A stretch of 64,000 bases of DNA from RGIG6165 sp045545175. Lineage in GTDB: Bacteria; Bacillota; Clostridia; Oscillospirales; Feifaniaceae. A program made the position numbers and the translations under genes. Every line of letters starts with the position of its first letter. The first letter of the stretch is position 1. The stretch is from positions 30,313-94,312 of the forward strand of contig JAZQAK010000006.1 of NCBI GenBank assembly GCA_045545175.1, in the 5' to 3' direction. The notes below the pieces were generated by a model, which had not been told where the DNA came from, did not search any database, and saw nothing but the letters and a program-made list of their open reading frames with translations. Shown piece by piece: positions 8,776 to 16,284 of the stretch.

Positions 8776-9165
8776 ATGTTGACTTTACAATTACAAAAAG
8801 TGTTATATAAAAAAATAAATTCATTTTTTGAAATTAAAGAGAATATGCAATTAAAAGTCCAAAACCAATCTTCGTTAGGGGTCAATTATTCTGATGACAA
8901 TAAAACCTGTTTTGCTACTTTGACTAATAAAACGTTTGCACCTGATCAACCTGATATATTTAACATAGAAATTGAACTCGTCGGGATATTTAGCTGTGAA
9001 GGAATAAAAATTGATGAAGATAAGAAAAAAGCTCATGTACGAGCATATGAGCTTCTTTTCCCTTACATTCAATTAATGGTAGCTGATTTGTCTCGCAAAG
9101 CCGGATTATCTCCTCTTATGATAGAAATGGCACAGATAGATTCTGATGCAGTTAACGATAATTAG
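8776..9165 (+). CDS. SecB-like chaperone of a toxin-antitoxin-chaperone system
   Basis: A 129-residue protein of the SecB fold. Recognisable are FNIEIELVGIFSCEG in the sheet and the late helix ELLFPYIQLMVADLSRKAGL followed by PLM, matching SecB's LFPY...A.L...AG.PP pattern. Most Firmicutes lack a general SecB export chaperone. Such proteins beside a toxin-antitoxin pair usually fold the antitoxin and protect it from proteolysis. It starts 16 bp after hicB behind AGGAGAAAG and ends before a strong terminator, closing the cassette. Chaperone identity is fairly sure; control of HicB is inferred from the neighbourhood. Confidence 0.75.
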   Translation: MLTLQLQKVLYKKINSFFEIKENMQLKVQNQSSLGVNYSDDNKTCFATLTNKTFAPDQPDIFNIEIELVGIFSCEGIKIDEDKKKAHVRAYELLFPYIQLMVADLSRKAGLSPLMIEMAQIDSDAVNDN

Positions 9166-9186
9166 TAAATATAAACTTGATGAAGA

Positions 9187-9220
9187 ATATCCATACGATA
9201 GTCGTGTGGATATTTTTTTG
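9187..9220 (+). terminator. terminator of hicA-hicB-secB-like operon
   Basis: ATATCCATACGA-tag-TCGTGTGGATAT followed by seven T, starting 22 bp after the stop codon. Confidence 0.85.
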
Positions 9221-9291
9221 AGTGGAAAAACTCTTGCTGGAACAAATTTAAATGTATCTTAACTTGGAACGTACAAGTCTTGAACGGCACA

Positions 9292-9345
9292 GAATGCCAA
9301 AGTGTAAAAGATGACTACAATTACGTGAAGTATTGTGGCAACTAA
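9292..9345 (+). pseudogene. orphan 3' end of a second polyvalent-protein gene
   Basis: The last codons read SVKDDYNYVKYCGN-stop, nearly the same as SVKDDYDYVKYFGN-stop at the end of the polyvalent gene (to 7710). The similarity continues into the terminator. There is no reading frame upstream to carry it, so it is a fragment. With the first copy it brackets the toxin-antitoxin-chaperone cassette. The rest of 9166-9527 contains only this fragment and terminators. A short minus-strand stretch encoding VGSKLGSN resembles phage integrase tails and may be an integrase remnant. Confidence 0.65.
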
Positions 9346-9352
9346 AAAGTGA

Positions 9353-9381
9353 AAAAAGGTCTCCGTTTGGAGACTTTTTTT
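9353..9381 (+). terminator. second copy of the polyvalent-gene terminator
   Basis: GGTCTCC-gttt-GGAGACT then a run of T; homologous to 7717-7744 with a changed loop. Confidence 0.75.
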
Positions 9382-9481
9382 GTTTGACCCTAATTTTGAC
9401 CCTACTTTTTTGATTATTTGCGTAATTTTATGTATTTTTGTGCATTTCTTCATTTTGACAAAGTTGTGAATAGGAATAAAA

Positions 9482-9526
9482 AAATAACCCCGAAACCCTT
9501 ATAAATAGGGGCTTAGAGGTTATTTT
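9482..9526 (-). terminator. hairpin downstream of tRNA-Ser
   Basis: On the minus strand AATAACC and GGTTATT close a hairpin with a GC-rich inner stem (CCCCTA...AGGG) and a T-run. It lies immediately after the tRNA 3' end. It may also be part of an attachment site. Confidence 0.6.
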
Positions 9527-9527
9527 T

Positions 9528-9619
9528 TGGCGGAGATGGAGAGATTCGAACCCTCGAACCGCTTTTGACGGTTACACGATTTCCAATCGTGCGCGCTCGA
9601 CCAACTACGCGACATCTCC
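9528..9619 (-). tRNA. tRNA-Ser (anticodon GGA)
   Basis: A class II tRNA with 7-bp acceptor GGAGATG/CATCTCC, discriminator G and encoded CCA. The anticodon stem CACGA/TCGTG holds loop TTGGAAA, giving anticodon GGA for UCC/UCU codons. There is a long variable arm and a GGTTCGAATCC T-arm. Its 3' end faces the prophage-like DNA, the usual geometry of an integration target. Confidence 0.95.
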
Positions 9620-9634
9620 GTATCGGACTATAGT

Positions 9635-9663
9635 ATTTTATCAACTTTAGTATAATTTGTCAA
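9635..9663 (-). promoter_or_regulatory. tRNA-Ser promoter
   Basis: On the minus strand TTGACA (9658-9663), 17-bp spacer, TAAAAT (9635-9640), ending 15 bp before the tRNA 5' end. Confidence 0.7.
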
Positions 9664-9695
9664 GAGTCTGGATATTCTCTCTCTGAGGTGATTTT

Positions 9696-10127
9696 ATGGG
9701 AAAGGGAAAAATTGTTCAACTCGGATGCAACGAATCGTCATACGAGGCGTTGCGTAAGCTTCAGAGTGACGGGTATGACGTCGTTGCTGCACTAGGCAGC
9801 AGAGATAAACTTGCCGAGATAAAAAAGAACGTGGATGACAGAGTTGAGGTTTGTGACGAGCATTTTCGTGACGTCGTTCTCGCTGTGACCAAGCCCGACG
9901 TATGCATCGTTGAAAACGGAAACTACGAAACGTTACTCTCCTGCACGAGAAACGGTGTTTCCACCGTATACGTGGGCAAAGGCTTATCTGACGAAGCCGT
10001 ATATAAACTTGACGACCTTTGCAAAAAATACGGCTGTACGGCGGCGATTGTCGGAACGGGAAACGATATCACGAAGAGCGTTGAAAGCACGCTGGCATCG
10101 GCTTTCGGCTGTAAAGTTATGATGTGA
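9696..10127 (+). CDS. Rossmann-like protein of unknown function (143 aa)
   Basis: The start is set by GAGGTGA seven bases before the ATG. The N-terminus KIVQLGCNESSYEAL and a beta-alpha order through VVAALGSRDKL and PDVCIVENG resemble the NAD(P)-binding half of DapB-like or 2,4-diaminopentanoate dehydrogenase proteins, but a clear GxGxxG and a catalytic half are missing. At 143 residues it is half the size of those enzymes, so it may be a stand-alone domain or remnant. It stands alone between the tRNA and a HAD phosphatase. Function is not assigned. Confidence 0.55.
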   Translation: MGKGKIVQLGCNESSYEALRKLQSDGYDVVAALGSRDKLAEIKKNVDDRVEVCDEHFRDVVLAVTKPDVCIVENGNYETLLSCTRNGVSTVYVGKGLSDEAVYKLDDLCKKYGCTAAIVGTGNDITKSVESTLASAFGCKVMM

Positions 10128-10128
10128 G

Positions 10129-10186
10129 TTGCAAAAAAGAAGAAAATGTTATATAATCCTCCGTGTCAATGGAGGATTATATAATG
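10129..10186 (+). promoter_or_regulatory. promoter overlapping a perfect 14-bp inverted repeat over the next gene's start
   Basis: TTGCAA (10129-10134), 17-bp spacer, TATAAT (10152-10157). An inverted repeat spans 10149-10162 and 10171-10184 (arm TTATATAATCCTCC) with an 8-nt loop. Its left arm covers the -10 box; its right arm contains the GGAGG ribosome site and reaches the start codon. RNA from this promoter would begin inside the loop and leave the site free, whereas read-through RNA would bury it in the hairpin. Confidence 0.55.
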
Positions 10187-10933
10187 AAACTTTTATTTTT
10201 TGATATAGACGGCACTCTTATGGCGGATGACGGAAGTCATTACATTCCGCAGAGTACGTATGATGCTATACTTAAGGCTCGTCAAAACGGGCACAAGGCG
10301 TTTATAAATACGGGTAGATGCAATGCTTTTGTCGAGGACGTGCACCGTGAAATCGGGTTTGACGGCTTTGTGTACGGCTGCGGTACGGAAGTTGTTATAG
10401 ACGGAAATACTATTATACATAATCAACTTTCGCGTGAGGTCAGTCTGAATATAGCAAAAAAAGTTATAGATAGAAAACTGTTTAGTCTGATAGAGAGTTC
10501 ACACCGTGTTATGATAAGTAAAGACGGTGTGGTGTTGGATCGTAATACCAAAGAAGAAGTTGACGTGTATGCCGATGATTTCGTGTTTGACAAGATTTCC
10601 GTGTTTAACATCGGCATGGATGATGAACTGGTCGGATATGTCAGTGATGCATTTGACGCTATTGACCGTGTGGGTGAAAACATAATCGAAATTGTTCCAA
10701 AAGGCTTTTCGAAAGCAACGGGTATGGAAGTTGTTGCAAAACACTACGGGCTGACTCTTGACGACTGTATAGTGTTTGGCGATTCTCCCAACGACCTTGC
10801 GATGATACATGCCGCAGGCTATGCCGTTACTATGGGCAAGTGCCCGAGTGTTGACAAGTATGCCGATTTTGTGACAAAAGGTGTCAAAGAAGACGGTATA
10901 TATCTTGCGATGAAGCATCTTGAACTTATATAA
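10184..10933 (+). CDS. HAD-IIB (Cof-type) sugar-phosphate phosphatase-like protein
   Basis: HAD phosphatase of the Cof/YkrA type: nucleophile motif DIDGTL near residue 7, then NTGR (motif II), a C2-type cap, and GDSPNDLAMI near residue 200 (motif IV). These enzymes remove phosphate from sugar phosphates, FMN, PLP or nucleotides; the substrate here is unknown. The ATG at 10184 is preferred over the in-frame GTG at 10163 because GGAGG sits 8 bp upstream and the product then begins MKLLFFDIDGT. At ~249 residues it is a typical length. Confidence 0.85.
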   Translation: MKLLFFDIDGTLMADDGSHYIPQSTYDAILKARQNGHKAFINTGRCNAFVEDVHREIGFDGFVYGCGTEVVIDGNTIIHNQLSREVSLNIAKKVIDRKLFSLIESSHRVMISKDGVVLDRNTKEEVDVYADDFVFDKISVFNIGMDDELVGYVSDAFDAIDRVGENIIEIVPKGFSKATGMEVVAKHYGLTLDDCIVFGDSPNDLAMIHAAGYAVTMGKCPSVDKYADFVTKGVKEDGIYLAMKHLELI

Positions 10934-10962
10934 AAAAAGGAGGAAAAATTCCTCCTTTTTAT
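10934..10962. terminator. bidirectional terminator
   Basis: GGAGGAA-aaa-TTCCTCC flanked by A-run and T-run. It serves the phosphatase gene and the convergent coiled-coil gene. Confidence 0.85.
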
Positions 10963-11261
10963 ATTTTCTTTTCTGCTTCCGCGAGTTTTATTCTTGCCGT
11001 TTCAACCTTAAAACGTAAGGTTGATGCTTCTTCTTCAAGCTCGCTGAGTGCTTTGCGCAGTTCGTCATTTTCAGCCCTCAGAGATGAGATTTTTGCATTT
11101 AACGCCTCGGTATCCTGCTCGGCAAGAAGGTCATATTTTTCCTTTAACTGAGCATATTCGCCCGACAGACTTTCAAGGCGTTTGCTTAAAACGGCAATAT
11201 ACTCAACAACGTCTTTGCGGTTAAAGCCGCTGAGTGAACGGCGGAAAGCATTTGATGACAT
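10959..11261 (-). CDS. short DivIVA-like coiled-coil protein
   Basis: A 100-residue protein. Its start MSSNAFRRSLSGFNRKDVVE matches the DivIVA/GpsB membrane-binding segment (F.R..V..Y). The remainder is a leucine/glutamate heptad coiled coil (SLRAENDELRKALSELEEEA). DivIVA-like proteins mark curved membrane or septa and recruit partners. This one is shorter than DivIVA and GpsB and lacks a distinct C-terminal domain. It has its own promoter and is monocistronic. Role in division or sporulation is inferred. Confidence 0.6.
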   Translation of the reverse strand: MSSNAFRRSLSGFNRKDVVEYIAVLSKRLESLSGEYAQLKEKYDLLAEQDTEALNAKISSLRAENDELRKALSELEEEASTLRFKVETARIKLAEAEKKI

Positions 11262-11291
11262 TTTGTTTTCTCCAATCGTATTTATATGTTT

Positions 11292-11319
11292 ATTCTACCA
11301 TAAAATAAAATTATTGCAA
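11292..11319 (-). promoter_or_regulatory. promoter of the DivIVA-like gene
   Basis: Minus strand TTGCAA (11314-11319), 16-bp spacer, TAGAAT (11292-11297). The palindromic -35 box is shared with the divergent tRNA-Arg promoter. Confidence 0.5.
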
Positions 11320-11342
11320 TTACTCTTTTAATTTTGTATAAA
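11314..11342 (+). promoter_or_regulatory. tRNA-Arg promoter
   Basis: TTGCAA (11314-11319), 17-bp spacer, TATAAA (11337-11342), 27 bp before the tRNA. Confidence 0.55.
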
Positions 11343-11369
11343 TTAGTTTATTATATAAAGGTACAATAT

Positions 11370-11446
11370 GCGCCTGTAGCTCAGTTGGATAGAGCATTGG
11401 CCTCCGACGCCAAGTGTCGTGCGTTCGAATCGCATCAGGCGTGCCA
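11370..11446 (+). tRNA. tRNA-Arg (anticodon CCG)
   Basis: Acceptor GCGCCTG/CAGGCGT (first pair G-U), D-arm GCTC...GAGC, anticodon stem TTGGC/GCCAA with loop CTCCGAC giving CCG for CGG, T-loop TTCGAAT, discriminator G and encoded CCA. The next gene starts 23 bp later, so the tRNA may be cotranscribed with it. Confidence 0.95.
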
Positions 11447-11469
11447 AAAACATTCTGAAAGGGAAGAAA

Positions 11470-12687
11470 ATGAAGTACATAGTAATGCTTGGTGACGGTA
11501 TGGCGGATTATCCCGTACCCGAACTTGAAGGAAAAACTCCGCTTGAAGTTGCAAATAAACCGAATATGGATTATCTTGCCGCACACGGTGCCGTGGGAAA
11601 ATGCAAAACTGTACCTGAAGGTATGCCTCCCGGCTCGGATACGGCAAATCTCTCGGTTATGGGGTATGACCCCGAGGTCTATTACACGGGCAGGTCACCT
11701 CTTGAAGCGGTGAGTATGGGAATCGACCTTAAAAGTGATGATATTGCACTTCGCTGTAATCTTGTAAGCCTCGGCGGTGAGGGGGATTACGAGAATCTCA
11801 CGATGAAGGACTATTCGGCAGGTGAAATATCTACTGCCGAATCTACCGAACTTATAAACTATCTTGCAGAGCATCTGAATACGGAAAGTATACAGTTGTA
11901 TCCGGGTATAAGTTACCGTCACTGTCTGGTTATGAATAAGGCGCAGACGGGGACGAGGCTTACACCTCCGCACGATATAACGGGAAAATCCGTAAAGGAA
12001 TATCTTCCCGACGGCAGATACGGCGAAATACTGCTTGACCTTATGAAGCGGTCGAGGGAACTTTTGCGTGAGCATCCTGTAAATGTGAAACGCAGGGAAA
12101 TGGGCAAAAATACGGCTGATTCCTGCTGGTTCTGGGGTGAGGGGACACGTCCTGCACTTGACAGTTTTGAAAAACTCTACGGTGTAAAGGGAAGTGCCAT
12201 TTCAGCGGTTGACCTTATCAAAGGCATAGCAATTTGTGCAGGACTTAAGAGTGTGGACGTTCCGGGCACAACGGGGAACTACGACACCAACTTTGCGGGT
12301 AAAGCCGATGCGGCACTTAAATTGCTTCGTGAAGGATACGATATGGTGTATATCCACGTTGAAGCACCCGATGAATGCGGTCATCACGGCGATGTGAAGA
12401 ACAAGATATATTCTATTGAAATGATAGATAAGGAAATTCTCGGCAGAGTTATCAAGGGGCTTGAGTCAGATGGAGAGGAATATTCGATTCTTCTTGCACC
12501 CGACCATCCGACCCCGATAACGAAGATGACACACGTGTCAGACCCTGTTCCGTTCGTGCTTTACAGAAGCGATAAGGAACTTTTGCCACATGCACCGTCT
12601 TACAACGAAAACGAAGCGAAAAAAACGGGACTTTATATTCCGAAAGGCTGCTTTATGATGAAGCATCTTATAAAAGGTGAAATATAA
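11470..12687 (+). CDS. apgM: cofactor-independent phosphoglycerate mutase, archaeal-type
   Basis: Interconverts 3- and 2-phosphoglycerate in glycolysis without 2,3-bisphosphoglycerate. A 405-residue alkaline-phosphatase-fold enzyme: MLGDGMADYPVPELEGKTPL at the N-terminus, SDTANLSVMGYDP carrying the phospho-acceptor serine, HVEAPDECGHHGD and LAPDHPTP with the metal ligands. The family is related to ThrH-like homoserine kinases and is found in archaea and many Clostridia. The ATG at 11470 is chosen because an earlier in-frame codon lies inside the tRNA; the start has a GGGAAG ribosome site. A hairpin terminator follows. Confidence 0.92.
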   Translation: MKYIVMLGDGMADYPVPELEGKTPLEVANKPNMDYLAAHGAVGKCKTVPEGMPPGSDTANLSVMGYDPEVYYTGRSPLEAVSMGIDLKSDDIALRCNLVSLGGEGDYENLTMKDYSAGEISTAESTELINYLAEHLNTESIQLYPGISYRHCLVMNKAQTGTRLTPPHDITGKSVKEYLPDGRYGEILLDLMKRSRELLREHPVNVKRREMGKNTADSCWFWGEGTRPALDSFEKLYGVKGSAISAVDLIKGIAICAGLKSVDVPGTTGNYDTNFAGKADAALKLLREGYDMVYIHVEAPDECGHHGDVKNKIYSIEMIDKEILGRVIKGLESDGEEYSILLAPDHPTPITKMTHVSDPVPFVLYRSDKELLPHAPSYNENEAKKTGLYIPKGCFMMKHLIKGEI

Positions 12688-12689
12688 GG

Positions 12690-12717
12690 AAAAGAGGATG
12701 GAAACATCCTCTTTTGC
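12690..12717 (+). terminator. terminator after apgM
   Basis: AAAAGAGGATG-gaaa-CATCCTCTTTT, three bases after the stop codon. Confidence 0.8.
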
Positions 12718-12757
12718 AATTGTGCACAAAAAGCGCGAAAAACGTCGATAATTTTTG

Positions 12758-12786
12758 TTGTGTTTTACCATATGTTGTGGTATAAT
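12758..12786 (+). promoter_or_regulatory. promoter of the hibernation factor gene
   Basis: TTGTGT, 17-bp spacer, TATAAT (12781-12786), leaving a leader of about 45 nt. Confidence 0.65.
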
Positions 12787-12837
12787 CAAATCAGGAAGGG
12801 CGAACAGTATAATGCCCGACTAAAAGGAGTGTTTAAT

Positions 12838-13359
12838 ATGACAACAAAGTACATCGGCAGAAAGACAACGGTAAGAGACAGTTTCAAGGAATATGCGGAT
12901 AAAAAACTTGCAAAACTTGATAAATTCTTTGAAAACGATGCTGTTGCAACAGTTGTTGTAAGCAATAACACGCCTGACGAAACTGTTGAAGTCACAATAA
13001 AGTCGGCAGGTATGTTTTTCCGTGCGGAAAAAACAAGCCATGACAGAATTGTGTCGTTAGACATGGTTATGGATGTGCTTACCAGACAGATTGTAAAAAA
13101 CAAACAGAAACTTGATAAGAAATTCAGAGTTCCCGTTCCGGAGGATTTCTTTGACCCCAAGGAAGAGGATACGAAAGTTCCCGAACTTGTTAAGAGAAAG
13201 TCCTTCTACGTAGGTGTTATGACACCTGACGAAGCAGTATTGCAGATGGAAATGATCGGGCACGAATTCTTTATGTTCAGGGACGCTGAAAGCGGGGAAA
13301 TAAACGTCGTTTATAAGAGGAAAGACGGAAACTACGGTCTCCTGATTCCCGAAGAATAA
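12838..13359 (+). CDS. hpf: long-form ribosome hibernation promoting factor
   Basis: Binds the 30S subunit and joins ribosomes into inactive 100S dimers in stationary phase or stress. The 173-residue product has the N-terminal S30AE fold (MTTKYIGRKTTVRDSFKEYA... up to about residue 100). The long-form C-terminal dimerisation domain is marked by VKRKSFYVGVMTPDEAVLQM and GHEFFMFRDAESGEINVVYK. The ATG at 12838 is chosen over the upstream in-frame ATG at 12760 because it follows AAGGAGTG and gives the canonical N-terminus; the upstream codons overlap the promoter. Confidence 0.93.
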   Translation: MTTKYIGRKTTVRDSFKEYADKKLAKLDKFFENDAVATVVVSNNTPDETVEVTIKSAGMFFRAEKTSHDRIVSLDMVMDVLTRQIVKNKQKLDKKFRVPVPEDFFDPKEEDTKVPELVKRKSFYVGVMTPDEAVLQMEMIGHEFFMFRDAESGEINVVYKRKDGNYGLLIPEE

Positions 13360-13368
13360 AAATAATAT

Positions 13369-13392
13369 CCCCCGTTTTAAACGGGGGTTTTA
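13369..13392 (+). terminator. terminator after hpf
   Basis: CCCCCGTTT-t-AAACGGGGG followed by TTTT. Confidence 0.85.
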
Positions 13393-13419
13393 TTAATTAT
13401 TTAGCAAAGAAGGATAGTT

Positions 13420-15402
13420 ATGCCATATAAAATATTTGAATACGATACATATCTTACGCCCTACGAGGCTGATATTGACCTAAGGGCAGCAAACTATAAC
13501 AGAAAAAAGAGTGAACTTCTGGGTGACGGGTCGTCGCTTCTTGATTTTGCAAACGGGCACGAGTATTTTGGATTTCATAAGGTCGGCAAGGGGTGGTATT
13601 ACCGTGAATGGGCACCCGGTGCGGACGCAGTTTATATCATGGGTGATATGAACGGATGGGATGCATTCTCTCTGCCTCTTAAAAATATAGGAAACGGTGT
13701 TTACGAAATATATCTGCAGGGTGAAAATAATCTTTATCACGGCTGTAAGGTAAAGACTGTAATTGAAAAAGACGGCAGAAGGCTTGAAAGAATACCGCTT
13801 TATGCACGTCGTGTCGTGCAGGACCCCGTTACTTATCAGTGGACGGCGGAAATTCTTGATGAAAAGCCGTATAAGTGGAAAAAGAGAAAGTTTACACCGC
13901 CTAAGAACCTCTTTATATACGAGTGTCATATCGGTATGGCACAGGAAAAAGAGGGTGTCGGCACGTATGATGAATTTACCGATAATATCTTACCCCGTAT
14001 AAAAGAACTCGGTTACAACACCATACAGATAATGGCGATTATGGAGCATCCGTATTACGGCTCATTTGGCTATCAGGTGTCATCCTTTTTTGCCGCATCG
14101 TCGAGATACGGTATGCCAAACGATTTGAAGCGTCTTATTGACACGGCACATTCTATGGGAATTGCGGTGCTTCTTGACGTCGTACATTCACACGCCGTCA
14201 AGAACACGCTTGAAGGCATAAATGAATTTGACGGAACCGACTATCAGTTTTTCCATACGGGACCGAGGGGTGAGCATCCTGCATGGGACACCAAACTCTT
14301 TAACTACAATAAAAACGAAGTAATACATTTTCTGCTTTCGAATTTAAAATTCTGGTTGACCGAGTATCATTTTGACGGCTTCCGTTTTGACGGTGTAACG
14401 TCGATGATATATCACGATCACGGTCTCGGCTCGGCATTTACCGATTACGGCAAGTATTTTTCACTCAATACGGATACTGAGGCGATTACGTATCTTCAGC
14501 TTGCCAATGAACTTATCCGTGAGGTGAATCCTAAGGCAATAACGATTGCGGAGGATATGTCTGCAATGCCGGGTATGTGTCTGCCGATTGAAGACGGTGG
14601 AATCGGCTTTGATTACAGGCTTTCAATGGGTGTTCCTGATATGTGGATAAAACTTCTTAAAGAGGTCAGGGACGAAGACTGGAATATGTATTACGTGTGG
14701 CACGAGCTTACGAGCCGTCGTCCTATGGAAAAATACATAGGCTATGCAGAATCGCATGACCAGGCACTCGTAGGGGATAAAACCATAATGTTCAGGCTGT
14801 GTGACAGTGCTATGTATACCGAAATGTCGAAGGACTGTGCAAGTCTTGTCATAGACAGGGGTATAGCGCTTCATAAGATGATAAGGCTTGTGACACTTTC
14901 TCTTGCCGGTGAGGGATATTTGAACTTTATGGGTAATGAATTCGGTCATCCCGAATGGATAGATTTTCCGCGTGAAGGAAATAACTGGAGTTACTATTAC
15001 TGTCGCAGACAGTGGCACCTTGCGGATGACAAGAATCTCAAATACGAATGGCTTCTGGAATTTGACAAGGCTATCGTGTCTCTTGCGCAGGATAAGAAAA
15101 TTTTTGGAAAAGCACCACGCAGTCTTTATATTGACGATGAGGCGAAAATTCTCGTTTATGAACGTGGCGGTATAATTTTTGCACTCAATTTCAGTCCGAC
15201 CGTTTCGCAGGAATCATATTTTGTAAAAACGGTCACGAAGGGTGAATACGTGCCTGTACTTTCGACGGATGACAGCCGTTTCGGAGGATGGGACCGTATA
15301 AGTATGGATGAAACGTATCTCTCAAAGAAAACGAAAGACGGTAACGGCTTTAACCTTTACTTACCCGCAAGAACGGCAGTTTGTCTTGTAAAAAAGAAAT
15401 AA
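13420..15402 (+). CDS. glgB: 1,4-alpha-glucan branching enzyme (GH13), eukaryote-like type
   Basis: Creates alpha-1,6 branches in glycogen-like storage polysaccharide. A 660-residue GH13 protein: N-terminal CBM48 (GWYYREWAPGADAVYIMGDM near residue 58), a catalytic barrel with DVVHSHAVKN, GFRFDGVTSM (nucleophile Asp near 325), ITIAEDMSAMP (acid Glu near 378) and YAESHDQALVG, and a C-terminal all-beta domain. The order and spacing resemble the plant/animal and some Clostridia branching enzymes more than E. coli GlgB. It is monocistronic; no other glycogen gene lies nearby. Confidence 0.9.
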   Translation: MPYKIFEYDTYLTPYEADIDLRAANYNRKKSELLGDGSSLLDFANGHEYFGFHKVGKGWYYREWAPGADAVYIMGDMNGWDAFSLPLKNIGNGVYEIYLQGENNLYHGCKVKTVIEKDGRRLERIPLYARRVVQDPVTYQWTAEILDEKPYKWKKRKFTPPKNLFIYECHIGMAQEKEGVGTYDEFTDNILPRIKELGYNTIQIMAIMEHPYYGSFGYQVSSFFAASSRYGMPNDLKRLIDTAHSMGIAVLLDVVHSHAVKNTLEGINEFDGTDYQFFHTGPRGEHPAWDTKLFNYNKNEVIHFLLSNLKFWLTEYHFDGFRFDGVTSMIYHDHGLGSAFTDYGKYFSLNTDTEAITYLQLANELIREVNPKAITIAEDMSAMPGMCLPIEDGGIGFDYRLSMGVPDMWIKLLKEVRDEDWNMYYVWHELTSRRPMEKYIGYAESHDQALVGDKTIMFRLCDSAMYTEMSKDCASLVIDRGIALHKMIRLVTLSLAGEGYLNFMGNEFGHPEWIDFPREGNNWSYYYCRRQWHLADDKNLKYEWLLEFDKAIVSLAQDKKIFGKAPRSLYIDDEAKILVYERGGIIFALNFSPTVSQESYFVKTVTKGEYVPVLSTDDSRFGGWDRISMDETYLSKKTKDGNGFNLYLPARTAVCLVKKK

Positions 15403-15405
15403 AAT

Positions 15406-15437
15406 AAAAGTCACAATCTAAGGATTGTGACTTTTTT
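15406..15437. terminator. terminator between convergent genes
   Basis: GTCACAATC-taag-GATTGTGAC flanked by A-rich and T-rich runs; it serves glgB and the amidase gene. Confidence 0.85.
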
Positions 15438-16244
15438 CTATTGTGCAATGCTTGCTTTGTATGCCGCGTATTCGGGGCTGCCCAGCAGATTTATTATGCC
15501 GTTTGAAATACCCTGTGCGGCAACCTGCTGCCACGACGTGTTTTTGAAGTTTTCATAGTCCGTCGGATTGGTTATAAAGCCTATTTCAAGCAGTATCGAG
15601 GGCATATTCGCTCTCGTATTAACGTAATAACCCGTAGCAGGCTTGTTCTTTTCAATGTTTGTGGTACGCTCGCCGATAGTGCCCGTCATACCGTTTAATA
15701 TATACGTGCAAAAAGCCTCCATAGTCGCATCGTCGGGCGACGACTTCGTGGTGTATGCCGCAAGCAGATAGTTGGTCGAGGGGTCGTCCTCATACGAATT
15801 TATATGAATGGAAAGGAAGAAATCCGCACCCCAGTCGTTTGCCATTTTAGTACGGTCTTCCGGCTGAACTTTGTACATATCCTTTTCCTGCCTGATGTCG
15901 TAATCGGCTTCACGGCACATCATAACCTCATACCCTTGAGAAACGAGGACGGAAAGTATCTTTTTTGACAGTTCAAAAACGAGAAACGATTCACATACAC
16001 CGTCTTCCTCGTAATTGGGGCCAAGTACACCGGGGTCGGAAAAACCGTGTCCCGGGTCAAGAAAGATTTTGCCCTTTACGTCACTCTCGGGGATGTATAT
16101 TATGCTGTTGTCGGATATTATATGCTCAAGTGTAGGGTCTGCTATCTGCGTATAGGTCAGATCCTGCGGAATTGCAAGAGAACAACCGCTAAATATAAGC
16201 ACAATTGAAAGCACTACAAGTATAAGTCTTGATATATTTTTCAA
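15438..16244 (-). CDS. lipoprotein N-acetylmuramoyl-L-alanine amidase (Amidase_3)
   Basis: A zinc amidase that cuts the bond between MurNAc and the L-Ala of peptidoglycan stem peptides. A lipoprotein signal (LILVVLSIVLIFSGCS, lipobox Cys21) anchors it outside the membrane. The catalytic domain from about residue 60 has FLDPGHGFSDPG (first His), a Glu in the following helix region, FLSIHINS (second His) and LLEIGFITNP (catalytic Glu). It lacks SPOR or LysM modules, so targeting would be by the lipid anchor. Candidate roles are spore cortex or mother-cell lysis, or general wall turnover. Confidence 0.9.
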   Translation of the reverse strand: MKNISRLILVVLSIVLIFSGCSLAIPQDLTYTQIADPTLEHIISDNSIIYIPESDVKGKIFLDPGHGFSDPGVLGPNYEEDGVCESFLVFELSKKILSVLVSQGYEVMMCREADYDIRQEKDMYKVQPEDRTKMANDWGADFFLSIHINSYEDDPSTNYLLAAYTTKSSPDDATMEAFCTYILNGMTGTIGERTTNIEKNKPATGYYVNTRANMPSILLEIGFITNPTDYENFKNTSWQQVAAQGISNGIINLLGSPEYAAYKASIAQ

Positions 16245-16284
16245 TGTTTTACTCCCGTTAATTTATTTATAAAAACATTATAAA

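Noticed and set aside
9259..9453. 64-codon minus-strand frame near tRNA-Ser as an intact gene
   Set aside because: It crosses a terminator and an orphan gene tail; only the VGSKLGSN stretch is suggestive, and at most it is an integrase remnant.
11419..11469. N-terminal extension of phosphoglycerate mutase
   Set aside because: These codons are part of the tRNA-Arg; the protein family starts at MKYIVMLGDG.
13480..13929. minus-strand frame opposite glgB
   Set aside because: Shadow of a well-supported GH13 gene.
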